Assembly: GCA_913055615.1 (NCBI GenBank)
Contig: CAJXKK010000012.1
Location: 1 to 64,000, forward strand
Origin: an uncultured Ectothiorhodospiraceae bacterium
GTDB taxonomy: Bacteria > Pseudomonadota > Gammaproteobacteria > XJ16 > Halofilaceae
Length of the DNA: 64,000 nt
Direction of reading: 5' to 3'
Position numbers and translations under genes: made by a program. The notes beneath the pieces were generated by a model. That model was not told the DNA's origin. It worked only from the letters and a program-made list of their open reading frames with translations, and made no database searches. Shown in pieces: positions 53,609 through 64,000 of the stretch. Each line of letters opens with the position of its first letter. The first letter of the stretch is position 1.

Positions 53609-55381
53609 ATGAGCGATCCCGACAAAGAGCGGTACGCGAGTACCGACGAAAGAGAACTCCTGCCCGCCTGGGACATGTTCATCATGGCGCTGATCGTCGG
53701 CGTCCTCGCCGGCGTCGGGTCGATCCTCTTCCAGGGCACCATCGCGTTTGCGGGGAGCCTCCTGTTCTACGGCGAGTTCGGCTTCCACTTCGAGCCGGAC
53801 GACCATCTGGCGCTCAGCCCCTGGGGGTGGGGCGTGATCTTCGTGCCGGTCGTCGGCGCGGCGATCGTCACGTGGATCACCAACACGCTGTCGCCGGAGT
53901 CGCGTGGCAGCGGTGTGCCCGAGGTCATGCACGCGATCTACTACCACGGTGGCCGCATCCGCCCGGTTACGGTGGTGGCGAAGGCGCTGGCCTCCGCGGT
54001 CTCGATCGGCAGTGGCGGTTCGGTCGGCCGCGAGGGGCCGATCATCCAGATCGGTTCCTCGTTCGGGGCGCTGACCGCGGGCTTCCGCGCGATGCCGGCC
54101 CGCCAGCGCATCGTGCTGGTCGGTGCCGGCGCGGCCGCCGGCATCGCCGCCACCTTCAACGCCCCGCTGGGCGGGCTCGCGTTCGCGGTCGAGCTGCTGC
54201 TGGTATCGGTCAGCGCGCTCAATATCGCCGTCGTCGCCAGCGCGACGGTGACGGCCACGTTCATCGGCCGACTCTACTCCGGCATCGGGCCGACCTTCGA
54301 GATCCCGGCGGTGGACCTGTTCTCCGATCACCTGATCGGTACCTACCAGCTGTTGCTGTGCGTGCCGTTCGGGCTGCTGACCGGCCTCGCGGCCGCGGTC
54401 TTCGTGCGCTCCATCTACTGGATGGAGGACCGCTTCAACGGGCTGTTCGACAACGACTACCTGTGCCACATGAGCGCCATGCTGGTCGTCGGGCTCATGA
54501 TCTACGGCTTTTTGGTTTATACCGGCGAGTATTACGTCGCCGGGGTGGGCTACGCCACGATCCTCGATGTGCTGCGTGGCGTGCTCAAGGATCCGCTGTT
54601 TCTGCTGCTGCTGTTCGCCGCCAAGATACTGGCGACGGCGCTCACGCTGGGTACGGGGGCCTCGGGTGGCGTGTTCTCGCCATCGCTGTTCCTGGGGGCC
54701 ACCCTCGGCGCGGCCTGGGCCCAGTTGGCGGGCGTCGTGCTGCCCGGTATCGAGGTCGATCCGATCGTGTTCGCGGTGGCCGGCATGGCGGGTATGGTCG
54801 GCGCGACCACCTCCGCGGTCGTCACCGCCATCGCCATGATCTTCGAGCAGACGCTCGATTACTCCGCGATCCTGCCCATTATCATCACGGTTGCTCTGGC
54901 CTACGTCGTCCGTGTGCGTCTGGTCAGCGAGAGCATTTACACGCTCAAGCTGGCGCGGCGCGGCCGCGGCGTCCCTCAGGGGCTGCAGGCGGCCATGTCC
55001 GTGACCCTGGACGCCCGCAGCGTGATGAGCCGGAACTTCGAGATCGTCGAGTACGCGGACCTCACCGAGTGGTGCCGTACCCGGCCGGCCGAGCATGAGG
55101 CCCGTTATGCCGTCGTCGTCCGCGATGGCGAGATCCATGGTCTGGCGCACGAGGATCGGCCATGGCTGCTCGCCGATCATGATCCCGAGCAGCTCGTCTG
55201 GACCGATTTCCTGCTCGTGCCGCCGCGCATGCGCTGGTCGGTGCTGATGCGGGCGCTGCGCTCGGGCAGCAGCGAGATCGTGATCGTGGGCCATTCATTG
55301 GCGATCGAGGACCTGAAGGGCGTGATCACCGCCCGGGAGATCGCGCGGGCGGCGCGCGACAACGCCGACCTGATGGAATAG
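53609..55381 (+). CDS. ClC-type chloride channel/antiporter with C-terminal CBS-like region
   Basis: 590 residues from ATG 53609. The anion-pathway motifs are present: GSGVPEV (first), GSGGSVGREGP with the gating glutamate E142, and GTGASGGVFSPSLFLG. About ten or more membrane helices end near residue 440 and a CBS-like tail follows. The intact gating Glu permits chloride/proton exchange or gated conduction. A second ClC gene follows 75 bp or more downstream. Confidence 0.93.
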   Translation: MSDPDKERYASTDERELLPAWDMFIMALIVGVLAGVGSILFQGTIAFAGSLLFYGEFGFHFEPDDHLALSPWGWGVIFVPVVGAAIVTWITNTLSPESRGSGVPEVMHAIYYHGGRIRPVTVVAKALASAVSIGSGGSVGREGPIIQIGSSFGALTAGFRAMPARQRIVLVGAGAAAGIAATFNAPLGGLAFAVELLLVSVSALNIAVVASATVTATFIGRLYSGIGPTFEIPAVDLFSDHLIGTYQLLLCVPFGLLTGLAAAVFVRSIYWMEDRFNGLFDNDYLCHMSAMLVVGLMIYGFLVYTGEYYVAGVGYATILDVLRGVLKDPLFLLLLFAAKILATALTLGTGASGGVFSPSLFLGATLGAAWAQLAGVVLPGIEVDPIVFAVAGMAGMVGATTSAVVTAIAMIFEQTLDYSAILPIIITVALAYVVRVRLVSESIYTLKLARRGRGVPQGLQAAMSVTLDARSVMSRNFEIVEYADLTEWCRTRPAEHEARYAVVVRDGEIHGLAHEDRPWLLADHDPEQLVWTDFLLVPPRMRWSVLMRALRSGSSEIVIVGHSLAIEDLKGVITAREIARAARDNADLME

Positions 55382-55456
55382 CGGCGGCATCGGGGTGGGG
55401 CGCGCTAACGCGCGCGGCGCCATCGTGGCAGAATATGCTCGGCCAGGGACCTGGAC

Positions 55457-57280
55457 GTGGCAATTGCGCAGACTCGATCGCGATCGGCAGAACGGACGGC
55501 GGTGTCGCGGATGAGTGCGCTCCTCCGCCTCCGGGGGCAGGCCGCGGGCCTCGCGAGCGTCGCGCGGCGTGCGCTGGCGGTGAGCCTGCTCGGGCTGGTG
55601 CTCGGGGGGCTGGCATCGCTCGCCGCCACCGGTTTCGTCGCGGCGGTGGAATGGCTCAACGACGCCCTCTGGGTCTCGGCGCGCAGCCGCATGATCCACG
55701 GGGACTGGCCCTGGCTGCCGTGGGTGACGGTCGCGGTGCTGGCGACCGGCGGGCTGCTGGTGGGCCTGCTCAATCGCTATGTCCTGCCCGGTGGCCGGGT
55801 CCACGGGCCACCGGATGTAATCGAGGTCGCCCAGAGTGGTCATGGCCGGTTGAGCCTGCGCGCGGGGCTGGCCAGCGCCGGCGCAGCCGTCACGTCACTC
55901 GGCGCCGGCGCCTCGGTCGGCCAATACGGGCCGCTGGTCCATCTCGGCGCGACCCTCGGGTCCGTGATCGCGCGCTGGATGCCCGCCGGGAGCGCCGCGC
56001 TCGGCACCATCGGGATCGGCTGCGGCGTCGCCGCGGCGATCTCGACGGCGTTCAACGCGCCCATCGCGGGCATCCTGTTCGCCCATGAAGTGATCCTGCG
56101 GCATTACTCGCTCAAGGCCTTCGCGCCCATCACGGTGGCGTCGACCATCGGCTTTGTCTTGACCAATTTCGTCTTCGAGACCCGGCCGCTGTTCCGGGTG
56201 GACGTGGTACCCGAGGTCGCGCCGGCCGAATTCGGGGCCTTCATCGTCCTCGGGATCCTCGGAGCACTGGTGGCGATCGCGTTCATGCGCGCGGTCGTGT
56301 TCGCCGGGCGCCTCGCCCGGGCCTCGCGCCTGCCGGTACCGTTGCGTCCGGCGGCGGCCGGCGCGGCCCTCGGGATCATGGCGCTGTGGACGCCGGAGGT
56401 CCTCGGGATCGGCAAGGAGACGCTGCGCTTCGCCATCATCCCGGACGCGTTCTCGGCCGGCGAGCTCGGCCTGCTCATGGTCGCGAAGATTATCGCCACC
56501 GCACTCTGCCTGGGGTTCGGCTTCGCCGGCGGCAGTTTCAGCCCGGCGCTGGTCATTGGTGCGCTCTACGGCGTGCTGGCCGGCTATGTAGCGGCGCCGC
56601 TGGTGCCGGGCGCCGCCGATTCGATCAGCGTCTACGCGATCTGCGGGGTGGCCGCGGTCACCAGCCCCGTCATCGGCGGACCGATCACGACCATCCTGAT
56701 CGTGTTCGAACTCACCCGGAACTACGAACTTACCACCGCCGTCATGGTCAGCGTCGTCTTCGCCAACCTCGTGTCGTACCGCCTGTTCGGTCGGTCGATG
56801 TTCGACGAAGTGCTGCGCGCTCGCGGCTGTGACCTGACCATGGGCCGCGATCAACTGGTGCTCGATCACAGCACGATCGGAGCGTACATCACGCACCATT
56901 TTGTCGAGGCGCACCCCGGCGAATCGCTCGGCGTGCTGCGCGATCGCCTGGTCGCCGCCGAGGCCACCGAGGCGCAGTTGATCGACGGCGAACGCAATTA
57001 TCTCGGCACCATCACCCTCAGTCGCCTGCTGGTGGCGATCGCGCGGGAGCCGAATGCGAGCGTCGACAGTGTTTCCGACTGGGACGATGAGGCCCTGCGC
57101 GTCGATACCTCGATCCGGGCAGCCCTGAAACACGCCGAATCGAATATCGGCGAGATGCTGCCGGTGCTCGAGGAGGGCGGCAGCAACCGGATCGTCGGCG
57201 TGATCGCGCAGTCGGTCATCGTGCGCGCCTACCGCGACACGATGTACGGCATCCGGCGCGAGGAACACGCGGCGCCATGA
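55457..57280 (+). CDS. ClC-family protein lacking the gating glutamate
   Basis: 607 residues from GTG 55457 (ATG 55511 is the alternative; neither has a strong ribosome site). The helix motif that normally reads GREGP is GQYGP here, with Y157 at the gating-glutamate position. The FGFAGGSFSPALVIG segment and the CBS pair (HFVEAHPGESLGVLRDRLVAAEA; NRIVGVIAQSVIV) remain. Without the gate it should act as an uncoupled channel or transport another anion. Its stop overlaps the next gene's start by 4 bp. Confidence 0.9.
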   Translation: MAIAQTRSRSAERTAVSRMSALLRLRGQAAGLASVARRALAVSLLGLVLGGLASLAATGFVAAVEWLNDALWVSARSRMIHGDWPWLPWVTVAVLATGGLLVGLLNRYVLPGGRVHGPPDVIEVAQSGHGRLSLRAGLASAGAAVTSLGAGASVGQYGPLVHLGATLGSVIARWMPAGSAALGTIGIGCGVAAAISTAFNAPIAGILFAHEVILRHYSLKAFAPITVASTIGFVLTNFVFETRPLFRVDVVPEVAPAEFGAFIVLGILGALVAIAFMRAVVFAGRLARASRLPVPLRPAAAGAALGIMALWTPEVLGIGKETLRFAIIPDAFSAGELGLLMVAKIIATALCLGFGFAGGSFSPALVIGALYGVLAGYVAAPLVPGAADSISVYAICGVAAVTSPVIGGPITTILIVFELTRNYELTTAVMVSVVFANLVSYRLFGRSMFDEVLRARGCDLTMGRDQLVLDHSTIGAYITHHFVEAHPGESLGVLRDRLVAAEATEAQLIDGERNYLGTITLSRLLVAIAREPNASVDSVSDWDDEALRVDTSIRAALKHAESNIGEMLPVLEEGGSNRIVGVIAQSVIVRAYRDTMYGIRREEHAAP

Positions 57281-58362
57281 GACGCGCCGCCCTCTGCCTT
57301 GCGCTCGTCTGCGGGGCCGCACTGGCCCAGGACGACACACAACCGCTCAACATCGCGACCTGGGGCGGCGTGTATGAGGACAGCCAGCGCAAGGCCTATT
57401 TCGAGCCCTTCGCCGCCGAAACGGGCGTGCCGGTCGACACGGCCGCTTACTCGGGCGGGGTGGACGGGCTGCGCGAACAGGTCGCCAGCGAACGGCCCGA
57501 ATGGGATGTGGCCGATATGACCATGGCCGACCATCGCCAGGCCTGTGAGGAGGGCCTGCTGGAGCCGTTCGACCGGGGCGCGCTGGCCGCGGCGCCCGAT
57601 GGTACGCCGCCGGAGCGGGATTTCATCGAGGGCAGTTTCACCCGCTGTGGCGTGGCCCACAACGTGTTCTCGGTGGTCTACGCCTTCGACAAACGGAACT
57701 TCCCGGGGGCGCAGCCGTACCGGATCGAGCACCTGTTCGATCCGGAGCGCTTTCCGGGGCAGCGCGCGTTTCACCGCCGTCCCGATGCGCTGCTCGAATG
57801 GGCGCTGATTTCCTACGGCGTGCCGGTCGCCGACCTGTACAGCCTGCTGTCGACCGACCGCGGCATGCGGCTTGCGTTCGAGCGGCTGGATCGGATCCGC
57901 GACGACATCATCTGGTGGAGCGATCCGGCCGAGGCCGTCGAGCTGCTGCTGGAGTCCGACGTGTCGTTTGCCATGGGCTACAACGGCCGTTTCTTCGACG
58001 CGGCGGTCGTGCGCGACGAGCCGATCGAGATCGTCTGGGATGCCCAGGTCTATGAGCTCGAGGTCTGGGGCGTACCCCGTGGCGCGACCCGGCCGGATCT
58101 GTCACGCCGCTTCATCCGCTTTGCCACACGCACCGAATCACTGGTGGAGCAGGCCCGGTATATCGCCTACGGGCCGACCCGCTTGTCGGCCAACAGGCGG
58201 CTCGGTGAGCACGCGACGGCCGGGGTAATGATGCGCCCGCACATGCCGACCAATCCCCTGCACATGGACCGGGCGATCGAGAAGGACGTGGCCTGGTATG
58301 CGCGCACCCGGGATCGCCTCGATGAGCGCTTCGACGCCTGGCTGGCGGCGGGAGACGGGTAG
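57277..58362 (+). CDS. Orphan extracellular solute-binding protein (PotD/PotF-like)
   Basis: 361 residues with signal peptide (ALCLALVCGAALA) and a type-2 periplasmic binding fold (NIATWGGVYEDSQRKAYFEPFAAETG). This family usually serves spermidine, putrescine or similar ABC importers. No permease or ATPase genes are near. Its ATG overlaps the stop of the second ClC gene, so translation is coupled. Confidence 0.87.
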   Translation: MRRAALCLALVCGAALAQDDTQPLNIATWGGVYEDSQRKAYFEPFAAETGVPVDTAAYSGGVDGLREQVASERPEWDVADMTMADHRQACEEGLLEPFDRGALAAAPDGTPPERDFIEGSFTRCGVAHNVFSVVYAFDKRNFPGAQPYRIEHLFDPERFPGQRAFHRRPDALLEWALISYGVPVADLYSLLSTDRGMRLAFERLDRIRDDIIWWSDPAEAVELLLESDVSFAMGYNGRFFDAAVVRDEPIEIVWDAQVYELEVWGVPRGATRPDLSRRFIRFATRTESLVEQARYIAYGPTRLSANRRLGEHATAGVMMRPHMPTNPLHMDRAIEKDVAWYARTRDRLDERFDAWLAAGDG

Positions 58363-58437
58363 CCGACCCCGCGCGGCAGTGTCACGCCGGGCCCGGGCGC
58401 ATGCGATAATGAGTTCAGGTAAACGGAGATCGAAATC

Positions 58438-58905
58438 ATGGCGACTGCAATCTTCGCCGCCGGCTGTTTCTGGCACGTGGAGCACGCGTTCCGGCAGGTA
58501 CGCGGTGTCAGTGCCGTCGAGTCCGGCTACATCGGCGGGCACGTTGATAACCCCACCTACAAGCAGGTCTGCCGCGAGGACACCGGCCACGCCGAGGCGG
58601 TCCGCGTGACCTGGGACCCGGTGCAGGTGTCCTACGATCAGCTCCTCGAAACCTTCTGGCAATGCCACGATCCGACCCAGGTCAACCGCCAGGGACCGGA
58701 CATCGGCAGCCAGTACCGTTCGGCGATCTTTTATGTCGACGAGGACCAGCGAGCGGCGGCCGAGGCCTCGAAGGAAGATCTGCAGTGGTCGGGGCGGGTG
58801 AGAGGCAAGGTCGCCACCGAGATCGCTCCGGCCGGCGAGTTTTACCGCGCCGAGGAATACCACCAGCGGTACTTCGAAAAGAACGGCATCGTCTGCGGGG
58901 TCTGA
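58438..58905 (+). CDS. msrA: Peptide methionine sulfoxide reductase MsrA
   Basis: 155 residues. The catalytic motif GCFW with nucleophile C10, GYIGG, and a C-terminal [11 protein letters not shown]...C are in place. It reduces methionine-S-sulfoxide. CGGAG lies before the start. The usual GCFWGVE reads GCFWHVE here, a mild deviation. Confidence 0.94.
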   Translation: MATAIFAAGCFWHVEHAFRQVRGVSAVESGYIGGHVDNPTYKQVCREDTGHAEAVRVTWDPVQVSYDQLLETFWQCHDPTQVNRQGPDIGSQYRSAIFYVDEDQRAAAEASKEDLQWSGRVRGKVATEIAPAGEFYRAEEYHQRYFEKNGIVCGV

Positions 58906-58934
58906 TTCGCGATAACCGACGATTTCGCGGGAAA

Positions 58935-58983
58935 GGTTCTCGCCAGGGCGCCCCTTTGCGCCCTCCGCGCCTTTGCGAGAACC
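58935..58983. repeat. Intergenic hairpin GGTTCTCG ... CGAGAACC
   Basis: 8-bp arms (58935-58942 and 58976-58983) enclose GGGCGCCCCTTTGCGCCCTC-like text with CCTTTGCG repeats. It is of the common intergenic GGTTCTCGCAAAGGCGC type and lies 30 bp after msrA. Confidence 0.6.
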
Positions 58984-59074
58984 CAAACCCACGCGTCTGG
59001 AGAATAGAGGCCGGCGCTTGGCACAACGCCCCGCGCGCGTTATATTCGATCAGCCATTCAGACGGATAGCCCTC

Positions 59075-59197
59075 ATGACGGCGCGTTCCGGCCGCAAAGT
59101 CGTTTCCCGCGTCGCGGTCTCGCGCGATGCACGGCCGACGTACGCCCTGCTGTCCGGCTCCCTCCTGCTTCTGCTCGCGCTTCTCCTCCTGCCTTAG
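59075..59197 (+). CDS. leuL: Leucine-rich leader peptide of leuA
   Basis: A 40-codon frame starts at ATG 59075 and ends at TAG 59195-59197. The last sixteen residues are LLSGSLLLLLALLLLP, so it holds eleven leucine codons (CTG, CTC and CTT). That is the hallmark of a leucine attenuation leader, which stalls the ribosome when charged tRNA-Leu is scarce. The stop codon lies in the loop of a perfect 8-bp hairpin. leuA begins 135 bases later. No classic terminator T-run is visible, so control may be translational. Confidence 0.75.
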   Translation: MTARSGRKVVSRVAVSRDARPTYALLSGSLLLLLALLLLP

Positions 59198-59205
59198 GGC
59201 AGGAG
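59186..59205 (+). promoter_or_regulatory. Hairpin at the leader-peptide stop
   Basis: CTCCTGCC (59186-59193) pairs perfectly with GGCAGGAG (59198-59205) around a TTAG loop containing the leader stop codon. A ribosome stalled at the leucine codons would prevent or change this structure. Confidence 0.6.
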
Positions 59206-59319
59206 AGATGACCTGGCGAGGCAAAACGCACCCAATCAGAATCCTCCGCACCGACCCGACAGGGGGCCGGGACGCGGCGAGTCCGAACCATCGGCGTCGC
59301 CGAGGCGGCGCAGGCAGAC

Positions 59320-59332
59320 GACGGAGTCCGTC
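59320..59332 (+). promoter_or_regulatory. Hairpin covering the leuA ribosome binding site
   Basis: GACGG-AGT-CCGTC ends directly before the leuA ATG and contains the GGAG ribosome binding site. It could switch translation of leuA depending on upstream leader structure. Confidence 0.5.
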
Positions 59333-60886
59333 ATGAGCCACGACAAACTGTATGTATTCGACACGACGCTGCGCGACGGCGAGCAGAGCCCGGGCGCGTC
59401 GATGACCAAAGAGGAAAAGGTCCGGATCGCGAAGGCGCTGGACCGCATGAAGGTCGATATCATCGAGGCCGGCTTCCCGGCCGCCAGCAAAGGCGACTTC
59501 GATGCTGTCCAGGCCGTCGCTCGCACCTGTAAGTACAGCACCGTCGCCGGGCTCGCGCGGGCGAAGGAGAGCGATATCGACCGCGCCGGTGAGGCGGTCA
59601 AGGACGCCCCGAAGAGCCGCGTGCATACCTTTATCGGCACCTCGCCGATCCACATGCAGGCCAAGCTGAAGATGGAGCCGGACGCGGTGCTGGAATGCGC
59701 CGTCGCGGCGGTAGAGCGCGCCCGCAAGTGGACCGATGATGTCGAGTTCTCCTGTGAAGACGCGGGCCGCTCCGAGGCGGACTTCCTTTGCCGCATCATC
59801 GAGGCGGCCATCGACGCCGGCGCCCGCACCGTGAATATCCCCGATACGGTCGGCTACAACGTCCCCGAGCAGTACGGCGGACTGATCCGCAGCCTACGCG
59901 AGCGCGTGCCGAATTCGGACAAGGCGGTCTGGTCGGTCCACTGCCACGACGATCTGGGCATGGCCGTCGCCAACTCACTGGCCGGCGTCCAGAACGGCGC
60001 CCGCCAGGTCGAGTGCACCATCAACGGCCTGGGCGAGCGCGCCGGCAACGCCTCGCTGGAGGAGATCGTTATGGCCGTGCGCACGCGCCGCGACGTGTTC
60101 CACTGCGATACTGATATCGAGACTACCGAGATCCTGCCGACCTCGCGCCTGGTCGCGAACATCACCGGTTTCCACGTGCAGCCGAACAAGGCGATCGTCG
60201 GCGCCAATGCCTTCGCCCACGAATCGGGCATCCACCAGGACGGTGTGCTCAAGGCCCGCGAGACCTACGAGATCATGAAGGCCCAGGACGTGGGCTGGAA
60301 CAACAACCGCATGGTCATGGGCAAGCACTCGGGCCGCAACGCCTTCCGCAGCAAGCTCGAGGAATTGGGAATCTCTTTCGAGACGGCGGCGGAACTGGAC
60401 GATGTGTTCGCCCGCTTCAAGGATCTGGCCGACAAGAAGCACGAGATCTTCGACGAAGACCTGCAGGCGCTGGTGACTGAGGCCTACACGGAAGAGGTCA
60501 ACGAACGCTATCAGCTCAAGCGCCTGCACGTGTGCTGCGAGAGCGATGTCGCGCCCGAGGCCTCGATCACGCTGTCGATCGACGGCGAGGAGAGGCAGGC
60601 CAAAGCGACCGGCGACGGACCCGTGGACGCCGCCTTCAAGGCGATCGAGGCGCTGGTCGACAGCGGCGCGGAACTGCGCCTGTACTCGGTCAACAGCATT
60701 ACCGGCGGGACGGACGCCCAGGGCGAGGTGACGGTGCGGCTGCTGCAGGGCGATCGCGTGGTCAACGGCCAGGCGGCGGATACCGACATCGTCATCGCCT
60801 CGGCCAAGTCGTACGTGAATGCGCTCAACAAGCTGACCCAGAAGGGTTTCCGCGAGCATCCGCAGATCGCCGCGGCCGACCTCTGA
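59333..60886 (+). CDS. leuA: 2-isopropylmalate synthase
   Basis: 517 residues. HMGL-like catalytic domain with the metal/active segment [37 protein letters not shown], and [11 protein letters not shown]; a C-terminal leucine-responsive regulatory domain follows from about residue 390. It condenses acetyl-CoA with 2-oxoisovalerate, the first step specific to leucine. Feedback by leucine through the C-terminus and leader control at 59075-59332 would act together. Confidence 0.97.
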   Translation: MSHDKLYVFDTTLRDGEQSPGASMTKEEKVRIAKALDRMKVDIIEAGFPAASKGDFDAVQAVARTCKYSTVAGLARAKESDIDRAGEAVKDAPKSRVHTFIGTSPIHMQAKLKMEPDAVLECAVAAVERARKWTDDVEFSCEDAGRSEADFLCRIIEAAIDAGARTVNIPDTVGYNVPEQYGGLIRSLRERVPNSDKAVWSVHCHDDLGMAVANSLAGVQNGARQVECTINGLGERAGNASLEEIVMAVRTRRDVFHCDTDIETTEILPTSRLVANITGFHVQPNKAIVGANAFAHESGIHQDGVLKARETYEIMKAQDVGWNNNRMVMGKHSGRNAFRSKLEELGISFETAAELDDVFARFKDLADKKHEIFDEDLQALVTEAYTEEVNERYQLKRLHVCCESDVAPEASITLSIDGEERQAKATGDGPVDAAFKAIEALVDSGAELRLYSVNSITGGTDAQGEVTVRLLQGDRVVNGQAADTDIVIASAKSYVNALNKLTQKGFREHPQIAAADL

Positions 60887-60910
60887 GGCGGGGCACGGCG
60901 GCACGTGGCC

Positions 60911-61699
60911 ATGGACGAGTCGACCCGGCGGGCCTACCTCGAGGCTATGGGCGTGACCGTGTGGGTGCCGCGCGGGTCGCGGGGAACGGACGCCGACACC
61001 GAAGAGACGGCCCGCGCCGCCTCTTCCGTGCCGCCTGCAACCGAGCCGTCGCCCGGGACATCCACCGGACCCACTTCGTTGCCGGAGGACGACGCGGCGG
61101 CGGTCACGTCTTTCGAGCGCAGTGCCGCGACGAGCGATGTGGCGTCGATGGACGGCGAGACCCTGCGCCGGACCATTCTGGGCTGTACCGCCTGTGGTCT
61201 ATGCGAGACCCGCACGCAGGCCGTGCCGGGTGTCGGCAGCCTGACCGCGGATCTGCTCGTGATTGGCGAGGCGCCCGGCCAGGAGGAGGACCGCCGCGGC
61301 GAGCCCTTTGTCGGCCGTGCCGGCCAGCTGCTGGACCGGATGCTCGCGGCCATCGGTCTCGACCGCCAGACCGTCTATATCACCAACGTCCTCAAATGCC
61401 GGCCGCCGAACAACCGTGACCCGAGGGCCGATGAGGTCCAGGCCTGCGCCGCGTATCTGCGGCGCCAGATCGAACTGATCGACCCGAAGGTGATTCTGTC
61501 CGTGGGCCGGATCTCGGCTCAGAGCCTGCTGGAGACCGACGAGACCATCGGGCGCCTGCGCGAACGCTGGCATCGCTTCGGCCCGAACGGCGCACCGTTG
61601 CGCGTGACCTACCATCCCGCCTATCTGCTCCGCAGCCCCGGGCAGAAGCGCAAGTCCTGGGGCGACCTCAAGGCCGTACGCGCCCTGCTGGCCGATTGA
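60911..61699 (+). CDS. Family-4 uracil-DNA glycosylase (UdgB/UDG type 4)
   Basis: 262 residues from ATG 60911 (GTG 60905 is in frame and possible). A linker-rich N-terminal 80 residues precedes the UDG domain. Iron-sulfur cysteines are seen in [10 protein letters not shown] and CRPPNNRD. The motif [24 protein letters not shown] is diagnostic for family 4, and the ending [15 protein letters not shown] is conserved. Removes uracil from DNA. Confidence 0.93.
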   Translation: MDESTRRAYLEAMGVTVWVPRGSRGTDADTEETARAASSVPPATEPSPGTSTGPTSLPEDDAAAVTSFERSAATSDVASMDGETLRRTILGCTACGLCETRTQAVPGVGSLTADLLVIGEAPGQEEDRRGEPFVGRAGQLLDRMLAAIGLDRQTVYITNVLKCRPPNNRDPRADEVQACAAYLRRQIELIDPKVILSVGRISAQSLLETDETIGRLRERWHRFGPNGAPLRVTYHPAYLLRSPGQKRKSWGDLKAVRALLAD

Positions 61700-61778
61700 T
61701 GGATCCGCAGGTGCGCGTCAATCGTCCCACTGGCCGTCGAGCCCGCGCTTGCCCCATTACCCGTCGCGAGCGTAAGTT

Positions 61779-62300
61779 ATGGCCGTTTCAGCGCCTGGAA
61801 CGATCATGGCCGCAGTAGTCGACCCCGCTCTCACGATCCGGCCGATGCAGGAGGCGGACCTGGCGGACGTGCTCGCGGTCGAACGCGGCGGCTATCCCTA
61901 CCCGTGGTCATCGCGGATCTTCGAGGACTGCCTGCGGGTCGGGTACTGCTGTCTGGTCGCGGATTCCGACGGGCGTATCGACGGCCACGGCATCATGATG
62001 GCGCGTGCCGGCGAGGCGCATATCCTGAACCTGTGCGTGGATCCGGGCGCGCGCCGCTCGGGCGTCGCCAGCGCACTGCTGACGAGCCTGATGGAGCTCG
62101 CGGTCACGGCCAACGCCGACTGCGCCTTCCTCGAGGTGCGGCCTTCCAACCACGGCGCCATCGCCCTCTACCAGGGGGCCGGATTCCATGAGGTCGGCCG
62201 CCGCCCGAATTATTATCCGGCGCCATTCGGGCGCGAGGACGCGCTGGTCATGGCGCGCGGACTCGCCGACCCGGACGAGGACGGGCCACAGCGGTTATAA
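61779..62300 (+). CDS. rimI: Ribosomal-protein-alanine N-acetyltransferase
   Basis: 173 residues, GNAT fold. [21 protein letters not shown] forms the acetyl-CoA binding motif and [19 protein letters not shown] the conserved C-terminal part. It acetylates ribosomal protein S18. A second in-frame ATG (61806) could be the true start. It follows the uracil glycosylase gene, a common gammaproteobacterial order. Confidence 0.9.
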   Translation: MAVSAPGTIMAAVVDPALTIRPMQEADLADVLAVERGGYPYPWSSRIFEDCLRVGYCCLVADSDGRIDGHGIMMARAGEAHILNLCVDPGARRSGVASALLTSLMELAVTANADCAFLEVRPSNHGAIALYQGAGFHEVGRRPNYYPAPFGREDALVMARGLADPDEDGPQRL

Positions 62301-62359
62301 TGTCGGGCTGCGGCCCACACAGGCCGTCGATCCGTTCCACTGAATGCATCCGATATCCT

Positions 62360-63952
<1,593 letters not shown>

Positions 63953-64000
63953 CGGGTGTACCCTGCGGGCCGCCGTGTCCGCTTCCACGGAGCCTGACCG

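Noticed and set aside
53459-55294. Long antisense frame opposite the first ClC gene
   Set aside because: The plus strand has all ClC motifs; the antisense frame is His/Asp/Arg low-complexity text typical of shadows.

Overview
The window reads as one contiguous piece of a high-GC gammaproteobacterial chromosome. The ilvB-ilvH-ilvC-(psd-like)-pssA block, leuA, prfC, rimI and the heavy load of uptake and breakdown genes for betaine-type compounds suggest a halophilic or haloalkaliphilic Ectothiorhodospiraceae-like bacterium. That placement is an inference from gene content and protein character; no rRNA is present to test it.

Left part (1-26 kb): after a truncated tRNA-Lys comes a region devoted to methylated amines. 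It holds two M24-metalloenzyme paralogues that resemble DMSP lyase DddP, two OpuAC-type betaine-binding proteins with no ABC permease or ATPase nearby, and an ALDH / iron-ADH / enolase-superfamily operon. An XRE-cupin regulator precedes a kbl-tdh-mttB-dimethylglycine dehydrogenase operon. A 2-oxoglutarate-dependent oxygenase and a complete heterotetrameric sarcosine oxidase operon (soxBDAG) follow. Read together: glycine betaine -> dimethylglycine (MttB-superfamily methyltransferase) -> sarcosine (FAD/folate dehydrogenase) -> glycine (SoxBDAG), with Kbl/Tdh linking glycine and threonine. Three LysR genes are divergent from their targets. A threonine synthase remnant lies between the second M24 gene and soxB.

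Middle part (26-38 kb): a second MttB-superfamily gene and a quinone-oxidoreductase-like gene share an intergenic region. Nearby lie a 4-hydroxyproline-betaine 2-epimerase (HpbD-like), an FAD amine oxidoreductase, an ALDH, a DapA-family deaminase and a GntR/FCD regulator. This fits a complete route hydroxyproline betaine -> 2-oxoglutarate in which an MttB-type methyltransferase stands where a Rieske demethylase is known in the described pathway. Two copies of GTATAC-N5-GTATAC, one in the MttB promoter region and one at the GntR promoter, tie the two gene groups into one candidate regulon. An EamA exporter, another LysR and a ProC-like protein follow.

Right part (38-64 kb): glycerate 2-kinase, a GFA-domain protein, HD-GYP, DksA/TraR, a YceI-cytochrome b561-YceI trio and an M48 protease run leftward. 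The ilv operon then runs rightward behind an attenuator-like terminator. It is followed by a Psd-like pseudoenzyme, pssA, class I aldolase, two ClC proteins (one without the gating glutamate), an orphan binding protein and msrA. leuA follows, with a leucine-rich leader peptide and a hairpin over its ribosome binding site. A family-4 uracil-DNA glycosylase, rimI and prfC end the window.

Intergenic DNA is rich in palindromic repeats: a nested 330-bp inverted repeat, a MITE-like element, two heptamer tandem arrays and several shorter inverted repeats.
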